A stretch of DNA of 64,000 nucleotides from Jackrogersella multiformis (taxonomy: Eukaryota; Ascomycota; Sordariomycetes; Xylariales; Hypoxylaceae): assembly GCA_902806575.1 (NCBI GenBank), contig CADCXD010000008.1, positions 2,666,001 to 2,730,000 on the forward strand, written 5' to 3'. Positions 21,496 through 33,114 of the stretch are shown here, one piece after another. The stretch's first letter is position 1. Each line of letters starts with the position of its first letter. The position numbers and the translations under genes are program-made. The notes under the pieces were generated by a model, which was given only the letters and a program-made list of their open reading frames with translations, did no database searches and had not been told where the DNA came from.

Positions 21496-24400
21496 CTACA
21501 AGCTCCTCTTCGTGGAGATCTCCTCGTACGCCTGGATCTGGTCGCCGACCTCGAAGTCCTGGAACTCGTCGAAGCCGACGCCGCACTCCGTGCCCTTGTT
21601 CACCTCCGCCACGTCCTTCTTGACGTGCTTCAGCGTCTGGATTTTGCCTGCTCCGGTGAGTGATTAGCAAAGTTAAACAGATAGTAGATAGTCGGGTGGG
21701 TATAGAGGAACGACGGATATAGAGGAACGACTTAAAAAACACCGAAAAGGAGGCAAAAGCTTCGAAAGAAAGAGACGAAGAAACTCACCCCCGTGAACCT
21801 TCTCTCCGTCCCTCATGACGCGGAACAGGCTGCTCTTCGCAATCTGCCCGTTCCTGACCCTGCAGCCGGCGATGTTCTTGTACTTGCGGCCCTTGATATT
21901 GATGGGGAAGATCTGCAGCACCTCCGCCTCGCCCAGCACGCGGATGGTGATCTCGGGCGCCAGGTGCTGGCTCAGGTTCGCCTTGACGTCGTCGACCAGG
22001 TGGTAGATGACGTTGTGGTCCATGATCTGCACCCCCTGGTCCTCCGCCATCTGCTTGATGTACCCCGGCGTCGTCGTGGCGAAGTTGACGATGATCGACT
22101 TCGAAGTCGCCGCGTGCTCCACGTCGAATTCGTGGATGGGGCCCGTGCCCGAGCGCAGGATGCGCGGGTTTACCTCGTGGTTGCCGAGCTCGAGGATCGC
22201 CGCCTCCACCGCCTCTACGGAACCGTGGAGGTCGCCTTTGACGACGAAATTGACCAGCTTCGGGCCGCTCTCCTCGGGGAGGGGCTCGTCGGCCGGTTCG
22301 TCGCCGTCCTCCGCCGCCTCCGCCGCCGCCTTCTCGCGAGCTCGCTTCTCTTGGAGAAGCCTGCGGGCCTCGGAGATCTGTTCGTGGGCGGCGGCGTCCT
22401 GTTCGCGCGCGCGAAGGCCCTCGCGATATTCTACCGCGTCCTTAGCTCGGCCCTCGTCGGGAGCTTGGATGACCTGGTCGCCTGCGGCGGGGAGATCCTT
22501 CCACCCTAGAATCTCGACCGGCATGCCCGGAGGGGCCTCGTCGATTTCGACGCCGGCTTCGTTGCGCAGATGCCGGATTTTCGCCCACGTGATGCCCGCC
22601 GCAATGTAGTCGCCAGGCCGGAGGGTACCTCGCTTGACGAGGACGGTAGCAGCTTTACCGATCGGCTTCAAGCTGCTCTCGAGAATCCAACCCTCTGCGG
22701 GGCCATCAAGTTCGGCTCGGTGGTCCAGAACCTCGGAGAGGGTCAAGATGTTTTCTTCCAGGTCATCCATACCCTGGCCGGTCTTGGCGCTCACGCAAAC
22801 AACTTGAACGTCTCCGCCGAAGTCTTCGATCTCGACGCCTTCTCGAGAAAGGTCGTGCTTGACTTGATCTATTCGAGCACCATCCCTATCGATCTTGTTA
22901 ATGGCCACAATCATCGGCACCTTAGCCCCGCGAGCGTGTTTGATAGCCTCGATGGTCTGAGGCATAACACTGTCGTCCGCGGCTACAACCAGGACGATGA
23001 TGTCCGTCACGTAGGCACCTCGTTGGCGCATCGTGAGGAAAGCAGCGTGCCCCGGAGTATCGAGGAAGGTCATTGGTTTACCAGAAGATAGCGTCACGGA
23101 GAAAGCACCGATACGCTGCGTGATACCTCCATGCTCCTGAGCCGCGATTGACGATTTTCGTAAATAATCTAAAATGGTAGTTTTGCCGTGATCGACGTGA
23201 CCCATGATGGTCACAACCGGCGGCCGGAGTGGGAGGGTGGACGGGTCTTCAGGTAGCGGTCGAGGCTTGAGATCAAGGTCTATGCCAATATCAATTGTCG
23301 GCTCGAACCCGTACTCTTGAGCAACAAGGCCAGCAGTTTCTCCGGCCATCAGACTCTCCAAAGTTACCCCCTCGAAGCCTAGCTCGCCGAGTTGAGTCAA
23401 GAATAGTCTCGGTTCTACCCTCAGCGCCTCAGCCAATGCCTTAATGTTGATCAACTCTGGTATCCGAATAGGAATACCACCGGCTTTCGTAGCCTCGCGT
23501 TGTGCTCTGCGCTGCGCCTTCGTTCGACGTCTCTCATGATATTCATCATAGTCAAACCCACCATCATCGTCAGATCTAGAATTACGTCGCGAGCGTTTAC
23601 CATGATCGCCCACACCGCCCTGTTCCATTTCAGCACGAGCCGCTCGTTTATCACGACCGCGGCCTCGACCTTTCGTCTGTTCGGTATCGCCCTCCGTTGG
23701 GGTTGCAGGCTCTTCCTCGACCTCAGATGGCTTAGGCTTCGCCTTTTGAGGTTTAACGTTATCGACATCTTCTATCCAGTCGGATACTTCCGTGGATTTC
23801 GACGCTCTTACATCGTTCTCTATGATATCCCAAGAGTCTTTAGAGTCGGATAATTTCGTAGATTTCGGGGCTTTTATCTCATTATCTATAACATCCCGAG
23901 GGTCTACAGGGTCAGACTGCTCCGGAGCCGGTTTCGATAGGTTCGATAGGTCCTGTCCCTGCGATTTTGTCCCTTCCGAGCCATTCTTATTGTTTTTCAA
24001 AGACGCCCAGAAATTTTCCTTATCGGTTTTTTGGGGGGTCAGCTTCCTCGCCAACAAGCCCCAATTCGAGTCGTCCTTCGAGGGCTCCGATGAATAGAGA
24101 GCATCATCCACGCTAGCTAGCCTTGCCGTTCGATCACCTTCTGGGCGTATGCTTGGTCTTGATTCCCAACTTGATTTCATCATTAACGAGTCGTCCCTCG
24201 AAGTTTCCGATGAATATATAGTATTATCCACGTCAGTTGGTCTCGTCGTCGTTTGATCCCCCTCTAGGCGCATACTCGGTCTTGAAACCCAACCTGTTTT
24301 CATTCTTGTCAGGTTGTCCTTCGAAGGCTCCGATGAATAGATAGCATTATCCACGCTAGCTAGTCTCGTCCTTCGGTCCTCCTCTGGGCGTATACTTGGT

Positions 24401-25461
24401 CTTAATTCCCAGCTTTTTTTTGTTGCGAATGAGTCGTCCTTCGAAGGCTCTGATGAATAGAGAGTATTATCTACGTTATCTCTTCTCGTCGTTCGATCCT
24501 CGTTTAGGCGCATACTCAGTCTTGACCCCCAACCTGTTTTCATTGTGGACGAGTCATTATCGCGCGAAGGGTACATTGCATTATTAGTTTGACGTGGTCT
24601 GTCGATATCGCGCGATGGGTACATCGCATTATCAGGTCGTCGTAGTCTGTCGTTATCAAGCGATGGGTACATTGTATTGTCGCTTCGACGTGGTCTGTCG
24701 TTATCGCGTGATTGGTATATTGCATTGTCGGTTCTACGTGGTATGTCGTTACGTATCTGGATAGTTTCGGCGAGTAAACGGTCAAAAGGGTTCGTCGTCG
24801 AAGGTGAGATATCGCGCGGCCCATTCGAGGGTTTATATTCCTTTGTAGCACTATTTTGTCCAGTCGTAGGATTCGTAGGAGTCATATCTTCCATATTTTC
24901 CGGTTTCGAATCCAATACACGCATTTTCCGGAAGAGAGGCTTTCTAACCGGATTTGAAAGATCGCCATCTGAAGGATACATTCTCCTTATGGGAGAGGGG
25001 CCGGTCTGAAAAGCCATGCCATCTCTGCTCAGGCTCTTTTCCACCTCCTGCTGTTTTTCTGCATTCCACACGTATCTAGACCGAAGGCCGTTGTCGCCCG
25101 GTTTAGGCTTCGGGGGTTCGGGGGCTTTTGGAGCTTGCTGCTGCTGTTGTTTCGAAAGTAGTCGCTGGCGCGCCAGGAGCTCGTGGTGACCGAGGAAAGC
25201 ATCTTGCTTTGGCTCTGCCGGAGCCTTGGATTGGGTACCCCAGCTACCCCATCCATCATCGTCTCCAAGGCTCCTCGTAGCTGAGAGATGTCGCCTGTTC
25301 CGTGGCGTCGCCACCAGCCGTAGCGAAAGGCGATATTGGCAGAAAGCGCATATTGAAGACTCCTGCTATAAGTTAAATATATCCAGTTAGTCATAAAGAA
25401 AAAGGAAAAAACATAATCGTAACAAGCAAGTACCAACCTTTGATAATCTCGCTCTTAGCAT
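21496..25461 (-). CDS. IFM1: mitochondrial translation initiation factor IF-2
   Basis: Three exons (25461-25438, 25362-21789, 21647-21496) give 1249 residues. A 24-bp first exon (MLRARLSK) joins an Arg-rich, acid-free stretch (CAFCQYRLSLRL, RNRRHLSATR), a good mitochondrial presequence. After a long variable region come the IF2-N-like segment (about residues 630-665) and the GTPase domain. Its motifs are GHVDHGKTT (about 728), DTPGHAAF, NKID and SAKTGQGMDD. Domains II-IV continue to the C-terminal GDQIQAYEEI. The protein delivers initiator tRNA to the mitochondrial small subunit. The variable region carries two coding minisatellites (see separate entries). The acceptor of exon 2 could lie 3 bp upstream, adding one Gln. 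The last intron is 141 bp. Confidence 0.94.
24071..24552 (-). repeat. about 120-bp coding minisatellite in IFM1 (4 units)
   Basis: Four units of roughly 120 bp (about 40 residues), each containing a version of YSSEPSKDDS and W..RPS(I/M)R.E. Units 1 and 3 resemble each other (RPSIRPE, LASVD), as do 2 and 4 (TGW, SMRLE). The array is therefore a doubled A-B unit of about 240 bp. All units keep the reading frame. Confidence 0.8.
24553..24744 (-). repeat. 48-bp coding minisatellite in IFM1 (4 units)
   Basis: Four contiguous 48-bp units encode variants of the 16-residue pattern RPRRSDNTMYPSRDND, with a fifth partial unit at the edge. The array directly abuts the 120-bp array. The shared DN.(M/I/L)Y core suggests that the shorter repeat arose from the longer one or the reverse. 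Confidence 0.8.
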
Positions 25462-25966
25462 AATGACAACAATCACTTCACATCGCCATGCGACAAATTT
25501 GAAGTTCAAAAATTGCGAAATCAATTATCGAAGGAGAAAAAAAAGATCCATGGATCCCCGAAATCGCGGCACCCACAAAGATCGAATATTTAGTGGGGCC
25601 GCCCCCGACGGTGGACGGTAACACGAATCTATCAGCCACATACTACCTATCCATATCCTAGTAAAATGGGTCCATCTTACCTAAAGTAGGCTTAGCTTAC
25701 CTAAAGAACCTACCCGGGTGGTACGGTGTACCTACCTAGGATTCAGGGGCAAGGGTAGCTTCAGCCACATCCCCTTTCATCTCCAGGGCTCCATCTCGAA
25801 AATTTACATACGTGTAGGTACCTAGTACCAACATTATCCCTTACCAACACGCCACGTAACTAGTGTAATTCCGCCTACCTAATGATATGACTTAGGTCCT
25901 AAGTCATATCATATCATATCATACCTATCTCCCGATCCAAAGTTCCCACCGCTGCATCAGTATACT
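25462..25966. promoter_or_regulatory. shared upstream region of IFM1 and the 25967 gene
   Basis: 505 bp between divergent genes. CCTAGG/GTACCTAG palindromes occur near 25733 and 25816. A (TCATA)n run occupies 25903-25922. No recognised operator. Confidence 0.4.
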
Positions 25967-27001
25967 ATGGCCCGCCAGAGGGGCCAAGGGAAGTCAGGCC
26001 CGGCCAAGAAGAAAGACGGCGGCCCCCCGGCGCCCTTCAACCGGCCCCCGGAGATCCTGAAGCCGCTCGTCGAGACGCTCGACGAGAAGCACGTGTACGT
26101 CCTGCACGTCGACAGCCACCCGCGGGACTTCAAGCGCAAGATCTTCGCCGTGCCCGTGCTCATGAACGTCGGGCTCGCCGCGCTGTTCGCCTACCGCGTC
26201 TGCTACATCCTGCCGTACTACCTGCGGATCTTCGGCTCCGTGCTCGGCTACCCCAACGAGACCACCATGGTCGTCGGCGAGATGGACTGGTCCGAGATCC
26301 TGCCCGAGGTCGGCAAGAGGACCTTCTCCTTCATGCTGGACTTCCTGCTCTACATGTTCCTCTGGCCCTGGCCCGTCAACTTCGCCCTGGCCCGGGAGAA
26401 CGGGAGCCCGGTCATGTGGCGGTGGAACGTCGGGTTCCGCGACCGCGAGGTGGTCGTGCGCCGCAGCAGGAAGTGGGGCGAGGCGAGGGGCGACGTCGTC
26501 AACGACGCCGGCGCGAAGAACGTGTTCCTGGCGCGGATCAACGCGGCCACGTCGCCCATGCTGCTCGGCGAGAAGACGGGCTACCTGCTCATGAACGCCG
26601 ACTGGGACCTGGACTGGGCGGCCATGGTCGACGTCGCCACCATGGTGGACAAGAAGATGGCCGCCATCGAAGCCTTCAAGACCGTCGTCCTGTTCTTCCA
26701 CGAGGAGTTCGGCTGGCTCTGCGTCGACATGAAGCTCGGCGACGCCGCCGAGGAGGACGAGAGGCGGCGCCAGATCTTCGCCTTCAGGGACGCGCTCGTC
26801 GCCGTCAACAAGGAGGACCTGTTCTACCGCTGGATCGAAATCATCCAGTTCGAGTCGACGCAGCCGGCCGGCTTCGGCCCCGAGAAGCAGGAGCAGGTCG
26901 CGAAGCAGATCAGGGAGATGTTCGAGAAGCAAGGTATCAACTTTGACGATTTCTGGAAGGAGAGCGTAGGCCAGGATGTGCCGAGTAATGCGCAGATATA
27001 A
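25967..27001 (+). CDS. conserved fungal membrane protein of unknown function
   Basis: Single exon, 344 residues, very GC-rich. A basic, Gly/Pro-rich N-terminus (about 1-30) precedes a conserved LDEKHVYVLHVDSHPRDFKR segment. Two hydrophobic stretches follow at about 62-95 and 118-142, likely membrane helices. The rest is soluble and mixed-charge (NAGAKNVF-like region, MNADWDLDWAAMVDVATMVD, FQSTQPAG-like tail). The pattern of a short tail, two helices and a large soluble C-terminus resembles conserved Pezizomycotina proteins without assigned function. I cannot name a family. The start is the first ATG after an AT-rich leader. Confidence 0.75.
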   Translation: MARQRGQGKSGPAKKKDGGPPAPFNRPPEILKPLVETLDEKHVYVLHVDSHPRDFKRKIFAVPVLMNVGLAALFAYRVCYILPYYLRIFGSVLGYPNETTMVVGEMDWSEILPEVGKRTFSFMLDFLLYMFLWPWPVNFALARENGSPVMWRWNVGFRDREVVVRRSRKWGEARGDVVNDAGAKNVFLARINAATSPMLLGEKTGYLLMNADWDLDWAAMVDVATMVDKKMAAIEAFKTVVLFFHEEFGWLCVDMKLGDAAEEDERRRQIFAFRDALVAVNKEDLFYRWIEIIQFESTQPAGFGPEKQEQVAKQIREMFEKQGINFDDFWKESVGQDVPSNAQI

Positions 27002-27442
27002 ACAATTTTTGGGGGAACGGATTAGACATGGGAATAGACATATTAGATATTATTATACAAATGCCTTGTGATATTTACAGCCTACTTTCAATGATATGTA
27101 CAACATCGGTAAATAACCAGCCAAAGAGCCTATATGCTCCTAAGGGCTTGCAATCAATGATTTGTATTGCTTTATTAAGTGGATAGAAGTATGGATGTCT
27201 CCTCGTCTTCGTTCATACGGGACATTAAACACGACAACGGGCATAGAGCAGACGTATAACACAGAGCACAGAGTATCACAGGCAACACAATAATCCATGC
27301 GCAACTGTACACACGCCACACGCAAAAGACAATAACCTGCAAGGCGACGCAAAACTTCTTATTTGTATGCAATAGGCAGACGCCCCAGTAACTAATAGCT
27401 ATGCAGACTATGTTGACAATAAGCAGCGGCGAGGAGGTGGGA
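27002..27442. other. convergent intergenic region
   Basis: Contains the 3' flanks of two convergent genes. AT-rich tails near 27010-27060 may include polyadenylation signals. No gene seen. Confidence 0.45.
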
Positions 27443-28328
27443 TCATTTAGCACGTCCCTTCTTCCCGGGCTTGCCCAAGGCGGCCTCGCGCTTCTTTGCC
27501 TCCTTGGCGTCGATCTCGGTCTTTCGGGCTTTTTCTTGAGCTTCTCGCTCTTCCTTCTCGGCCTAGAGTTAACAAGTTAGCAGGTGTCATTTAATCTTAT
27601 AAGTACAAAGAAAATTACAAACCTGCTTTCGCGCAGATTCGGCGTCTCGCTTCTCTCGGATGAGCTTCAGGCGGGCCAAGTCCGCCTTGGCTTCGTCGGT
27701 CTTGCCGGCTTCGTGTAGCTTGCGGTACCTCTCCTTCGCCTGAGCAGCCTCCAAAGACTCGCGCTCCTTGCGGCTCATAGTTGTGAGGTTGCCGACTGCC
27801 TCGGTGACCTCTTCGACGTCCTTTGGTGGAGCCTTCGTCTGGTTTCTCGCAGCCTTGGTGTGGTTAGGGTTGGCAAGCATGGCATCATTCTCCTCTTCGT
27901 CATCTTCTTCGTCATCGGTGGGCATATCGCCAACTTGCACACTCTTGTTCTTCTTGGCCGCGGCTGCTTCCTTGTGGGCCTTCTTGGCCAGCCTGCGCTC
28001 CTCTCTGGTCATGTCGGTCTCCTGCTGAGAGGGACCGGCGTCTGAATCATCCTCATCAGAGTCTTCCTCCTCGGAGTCGGAGTCTTCCTCTTCTTCGTCG
28101 TCTTTTTTGGCGCCTTCGCTCCACATGCTGATCTCATTGCCATCTGCGTCGAGAGGTCGAAGGTCACGAGAGAAGTGTTTTCCGCCTGTGCAAGAGTGAT
28201 ATTAGTAACTAGAAGGTTGAAATTGGGAGAAACGACTTTGTTAATAGCATACCTCCTCGAGTGAACTTTCTGAACTTGCCCCCACGGCCACGGGAGTTGG
28301 CACCAGGTGCTGCACCACGTCCAGACAT
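27443..28328 (-). CDS. PP28/PDAP1-like casein kinase substrate phosphoprotein
   Basis: Three exons (28328-28253, 28185-27623, 27562-27443) give 252 residues. The N-terminus MSGRGAAPGANSRGRGGKFR is Arg/Gly-rich. Next is a long acidic Ser/Glu/Asp stretch (about 55-90), good for casein kinase II phosphorylation. Then comes the PP28 domain with NPNHTKAARN, LSRKERE-type and ERYRKLHEAGKTDEAKADL. The highly charged coiled C-terminus ends in KKREAALGKPGKKGRAK. The human relative is the 28-kDa heat- and acid-stable phosphoprotein (PDGF-associated); the fungal role is not established, although RNA/ribosome association is often suggested. Confidence 0.88.
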
Positions 28329-31300
28329 GATGGTGTTTGGAGAAGATGGTAGAGTAATAGAAGTAATACAAGTGACGAAAGTGATAAAAAATGAGAATGG
28401 CGGGGTAGTTTAGATCAGATCACCGATTTTGCAGGGAAATATGCTGTACCTAGGTATTTAGGTATTTAAGTAGAACGAGACGAGGTTGAGGTTTATTTGG
28501 TTTGTTAATCCTACGTTTGTGATCCACTATGCCACTGTTCGTGGAACTTAAGGTACGTTGCGAGAACAAAGGTGAGGGAAAGAGTTTGTTACGACGTGAG
28601 TAAATACGTAAATACTTAGGGAACCTTGGAAGGTCGAGTCGAACATTTGACGAAAGAGGGGCAATAACTCGACACTGTTCCTGCACACGATAGAGGTACC
28701 GCTATACATAGGTACCTCCATAAGAGTCAGAGTCAACACCTGATGGCGGGGTAGTATAATTGTTAGGCACGATACGTTACCCGTTAATACGTCATTTTTG
28801 ATTGGCCAAACCCAGATTTAGCATTACCATTCTAGACTAGCCCCAACCCACCTGCCAATTTTGTGTGTAAGCACGATTAGGAAACTACCTGTAGGTCACA
28901 GGGGCACTGTGGCTGATTGTATGTACGACATAGATGTGGCTTAAGAGCATCCACACTGGGTGGCACGGTCTGCGCTCCGACGTAGGAATAATGTTACGCC
29001 GTTTAGACGCGCTCCCATCTGGATCCACCTTTTTTAATCCAATAAAAGTAAAATTTTCGAATCTTTTTCTTTTCCTTTCCTTCTTTTTTTTCCTCACATA
29101 AGACAACTCATCCTTCATATTCACTCTGGCTTTCGTCGCTCTTCGGAGTTCTCAATGGCAGGTCTTGGAGGGGAAATTGGAGGACAGACTAAATTTCATT
29201 CGATCACTTACCCTCTGGCCTGTTGCAGCTCTCGAGCTGCCGTTGGGTACCAGAGAAATTTTTATGAATCGATACATACAAGCGACACGACTACAGTCTG
29301 GCCTATGGTATTATAGTACCCAGTTCGTGAGTTCACCTAATGACTGCTCAGGTGTTTGTAAATACTTGCCTTACAATGTCACGAATCTCAGTGATATTGC
29401 ATTGCTCTCGCTGTTTCAAGATGGGTCACTGTCTAGCAGTCGTACTTGATGACTCGTGTCATGGATGCTATATACTCCTAAGTAGAATTTATCTTGTCTT
29501 GAGTAAGGTACCTACCGAGGTAGTAATATATTTGTTCAAGTCTACCGTCATCCAGCTACAATTAAATGTTCCTTTCCTACGTTCTTTCTCCTAATAAAGC
29601 CATCCAGTTGCATTATTATCTGTTTGAACGTGTGCTTTAACGTGGATGTGTGTATATGTCGTATGAGACGGGTTTTCAAGATTGTCTGGGTCTCACATTT
29701 GCACTATGCATTAGTTGCCTAGGTACATATCCTAGATTAGGTAGAAAAGAAAGGAGAAGTTGAACTAGAACTTATAATGTCTACATCTAGCCCCAATCAA
29801 GAACCAACTTGAAGCAGTGACAACGTCAAAGATTCTAATAAGGGGTAGATCAGAGCAAATACAGATGCTCTCTTGATTTAAAACTTTGTGCACCGGAACG
29901 TTAAAAGAGGCTTGACTTTTAGTTCGTTCTACCAAGGTTCATCGGGGAGTCCTCAGATGAAAGAAAGAAGGGGGGGGGGGATAATCCCAAGGTTTTACAA
30001 TTAGCAAGAAGAAATACCATAGGCAGCAACAACTGTACGATTCACTGGTATAGGATGTTATCGTAGTTGCTCAATGTTACGGTGGTCGTAACACTAATCT
30101 CCGTAGATCGTGAAGGATATTTGCCATATTAACCTAAGGGTACTCAGGCATATAAGACCATCAACGGATCACAACAAACGAACTTATAGACAAAGCAAAT
30201 CGTATTAGACAGTAAAAATCTAAGCTACATTAATGTGAGCCTATGCATAGCAACCACTTCCCCTGGCAGATCGTTTACCTAGGTGCTTAGGACTACTTGA
30301 AGCGTCCATATATATAGTCGTTGACAACCCCTGAGTAGAAATATCGAGCACTGTTCTCCTAGCAACTTTATTTGATGTTGCATTGAAATCCATTCATGAA
30401 TGGTATTGCTGCCAAACCCACCTTGCTTCTCACTCAGGCCAACCATCCAAAATGCTAGCATTTCCCCCTAATTGTTAATCCACCTACAACTACCAACTTT
30501 CACAATTAATAAACAAAACTTCCCATCTTCCTTTGTAACCTCAAATACAACATATGGAGATAGCATCATGCAACGAAAGGTAAGTATAGCAAGGTCTAAG
30601 TTTCTATTATGATACCCATACATAGCACATTTTTTCTGGACTGGGGATGATGACAAAAGCAGACAAAGCTGAATAGGCCTAGATGAGTGTCACTATCCTC
30701 GTGGATGGCTTACATTGATGAGAACGTCCTGAATCTGATAAACCTAGTCTAGAGACTCTATATTCAGACCTCGTACTTACTAGTATTACATCTGCTAACC
30801 TATCATATATCTTTAGGATCACCATCACCTCCGATTCCCTCCTTATTAGCATCGTATGTCAATGAATCAGCGCATCAAACGCGTCATTTAAACCGCCCAG
30901 CGAGTCATACTCCCTACGTAACCTAGTGTCAGAGGACGATAGGAGAGGGTAATGAGGGGACCCTTAGGAGTACTTTTCTAGACTTCAGGATTATATAAGG
31001 GAGGCATTATCTCCTTTCCAGACGTAAGGGGGCTTGGGAATTATACAAGTCTCCATCTACTATCTTCCGTGATTATCTAAGCCATAGTATTTCGCTTTGT
31101 TTTATCCTATAATATTTACACATGCAAATCTTACACCTGTAACCAGCTTGGGTTATGATTATGAAGGCATGACTGTTGTCTCCCTTCCTCCTTACCAGAT
31201 AGGTATTTTATGTACGTATCATGGTGCCTTTACACAAGACATACACGAATTCGGTTATCAAGAATCATCAAGACTTGATGGTTAGGTAGATTATAGGTAG

Positions 31301-31842
31301 TGAGCCCCTGAGCTTCGCCAGACCCCTTTAAATCAATTTCATCAAGTCAAAGCTAAAATGACATACAAGTGTCCAATAACATAAATATAAATTCAAGAAC
31401 GATAAAGCTCATCCTAGTGGCAATATCGAACACTGAAGAGGACTACATGTAATAGTCCATCCCCCTTTTCAGTCTTGCTAATTATCAAACCCCGTTATCT
31501 ATCTATAGCTGTTTAAAGCGGTTCGGCCCGTGCCGGATCTCGATTATTGCATACCAGAGCACGTATTCATTTAGTAAGCATATCATGGAACCTTCTCAAC
31601 CGTCCTCGGCTTTTCTTTTTTTCAGCTCGGATTGTTCCCTTGCCACTAAACTCTTTACAACCACCTAGGATCATTCCACTCCCTTCTTCTAGGTATTGCT
31701 AAGCTGTGATCTCTCAAATTACCTACCTAGAACTCTACAACTGCATCACCTCTGAGGGTTCTTCCCCGCCTAGTATTACAACACAACGGCGTCCAAACAA
31801 CTATCATAAAAGGTTGAACGGGAGACACCACCAAAACCCACC
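28329..31842. other. long gene-poor gap
   Basis: About 3.5 kb with no frame that resembles a protein family. Short frames at 28885-29124, 29165-29449 and 30279-30656 have no domain signal. A run of eleven G occurs near 29970. CCTAGG motifs occur near 28447 and 29708. The right edge holds the thioredoxin promoter. Confidence 0.5.
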
Positions 31843-32223
31843 ATGAGCAGCGACCCCCTCCACCACATCGACTCTCTCGCGGAGCTGCAGTCGCTCTTCG
31901 CGTCGACGACGTACGTCGCCGTGGACTTCTACGCGGACTGGTGCGGGCCCTGCAAGACCATCGCGCCGCACTACGAGGCGCTGGCCCGGCAGCACTCGGC
32001 GCCGGGGTTTCTGGCCTTCGCCAAGGTGAACGTGGACCGCGCGCAGGACGCCGCGCGCACCCACGCCGTCACCGCCATGCCCACCTTCATGTTCTTCAAG
32101 GACGGCCGCCAGGTCGCCGTCAATGGCCAGCCCGTCATCCGCGGCGCCGACCCCCGCGCCCTGTCCGCCGCCGCCGAGAAGCTCGGCGGCTTGGCGAAGA
32201 ACCGGGCTGCTGCAGCAGCGTGA
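31843..32223 (+). CDS. small thioredoxin
   Basis: Single exon, 126 residues, no signal peptide. The active site WCGPC is at residues 33-37 in the context VDFYADWCGPCK. The cis-proline loop AMPTFMFFKDGR and the glycine turn (about 98-101) follow the thioredoxin fold order. The Ala-rich C-terminus (AAAAA) extends slightly past the normal fold. It should be a cytosolic dithiol-disulfide reductant. The gene is unusually GC-rich compared with its flanks and stands alone, with more than 3 kb free on the left. Confidence 0.93.
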   Translation: MSSDPLHHIDSLAELQSLFASTTYVAVDFYADWCGPCKTIAPHYEALARQHSAPGFLAFAKVNVDRAQDAARTHAVTAMPTFMFFKDGRQVAVNGQPVIRGADPRALSAAAEKLGGLAKNRAAAAA

Positions 32224-33114
32224 GGGTCCGGGGGTAGGGTTAGGGAACGGAAGGCCCGCGCGTGAGGCATGGGGTGGGGTGTTAGGTATCTGTCTGGTGC
32301 GCGCGTTTCGTGTACCTGGAATGATGCATGATGTTAGATATGGCGTCGAGGAATCACGGTAGAGGAACGAGTCACGACGTTGGTGATGTACGAAAAGGCC
32401 TCAGTCTGATCATAGGTAATAAGGATCTACGTTGGTACTAGACAATATCAAAAATCGTAGAGAACCAACACTCCGGAGTCAGCATCGTGTCACCACTTCT
32501 ATTTGAATACTAGGTACTCGGCTAGCATTCTGAGGCTGTCGAAGCCGAACGCTACGAACAACAGTTTAACAGGTACATACCTTCAAACCCGCCTCCTTCC
32601 ACGCAGTGCGCATACCTAAGGTACCTGGGGATAAGAGTACCTATTTATATGTCGTGTGTGGTAGCTGCTTAGTTAGACGAATGTTCAATATTTCATTGGA
32701 TGATAACAAACTAGGTTACCTCCTATTTCTCACACGGATGGGAAGTGTAGGACACGTATGACAAGTAAATAGTTGAGGCTCTACTTTGTCCTGCGTGAGT
32801 ACCTCCATTGCCTGTTTTACAGCCTCATGTTATTTTCGTCTTGAAATCATTGTTCTCATACAACCACTTCAAAGTCTGAACACGATGACGGCGGATGTAC
32901 GAAGGGTTAGCATTTGCAAGGCCGTGTTCTGATACGACAAGACGTTTACATAAGCTGCTAGGTAGTAAATGTGAAGCAAACCCAAAGTTCTCAGCTCTTT
33001 TAACAATTTCCGTTGCGGTATGAACTCGTGAGCGTCGCCGCAAAACAAGACTCCCTTTCATAATACTTTGCCCCTGCCCACATAAGATTAAGCTTATTTT
33101 GAATAGCCTATGTA
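32224..33114. other. intergenic region
   Basis: The 3' flanks of the thioredoxin and of the rhodopsin-like gene (convergent). Frames at 32825-33061 have no family signal. Confidence 0.5.

Noticed and set aside
25994..26932. 312-residue minus-strand open frame opposite the conserved membrane protein
   Set aside because: Low-complexity shadow produced by high third-position GC in the plus-strand gene.
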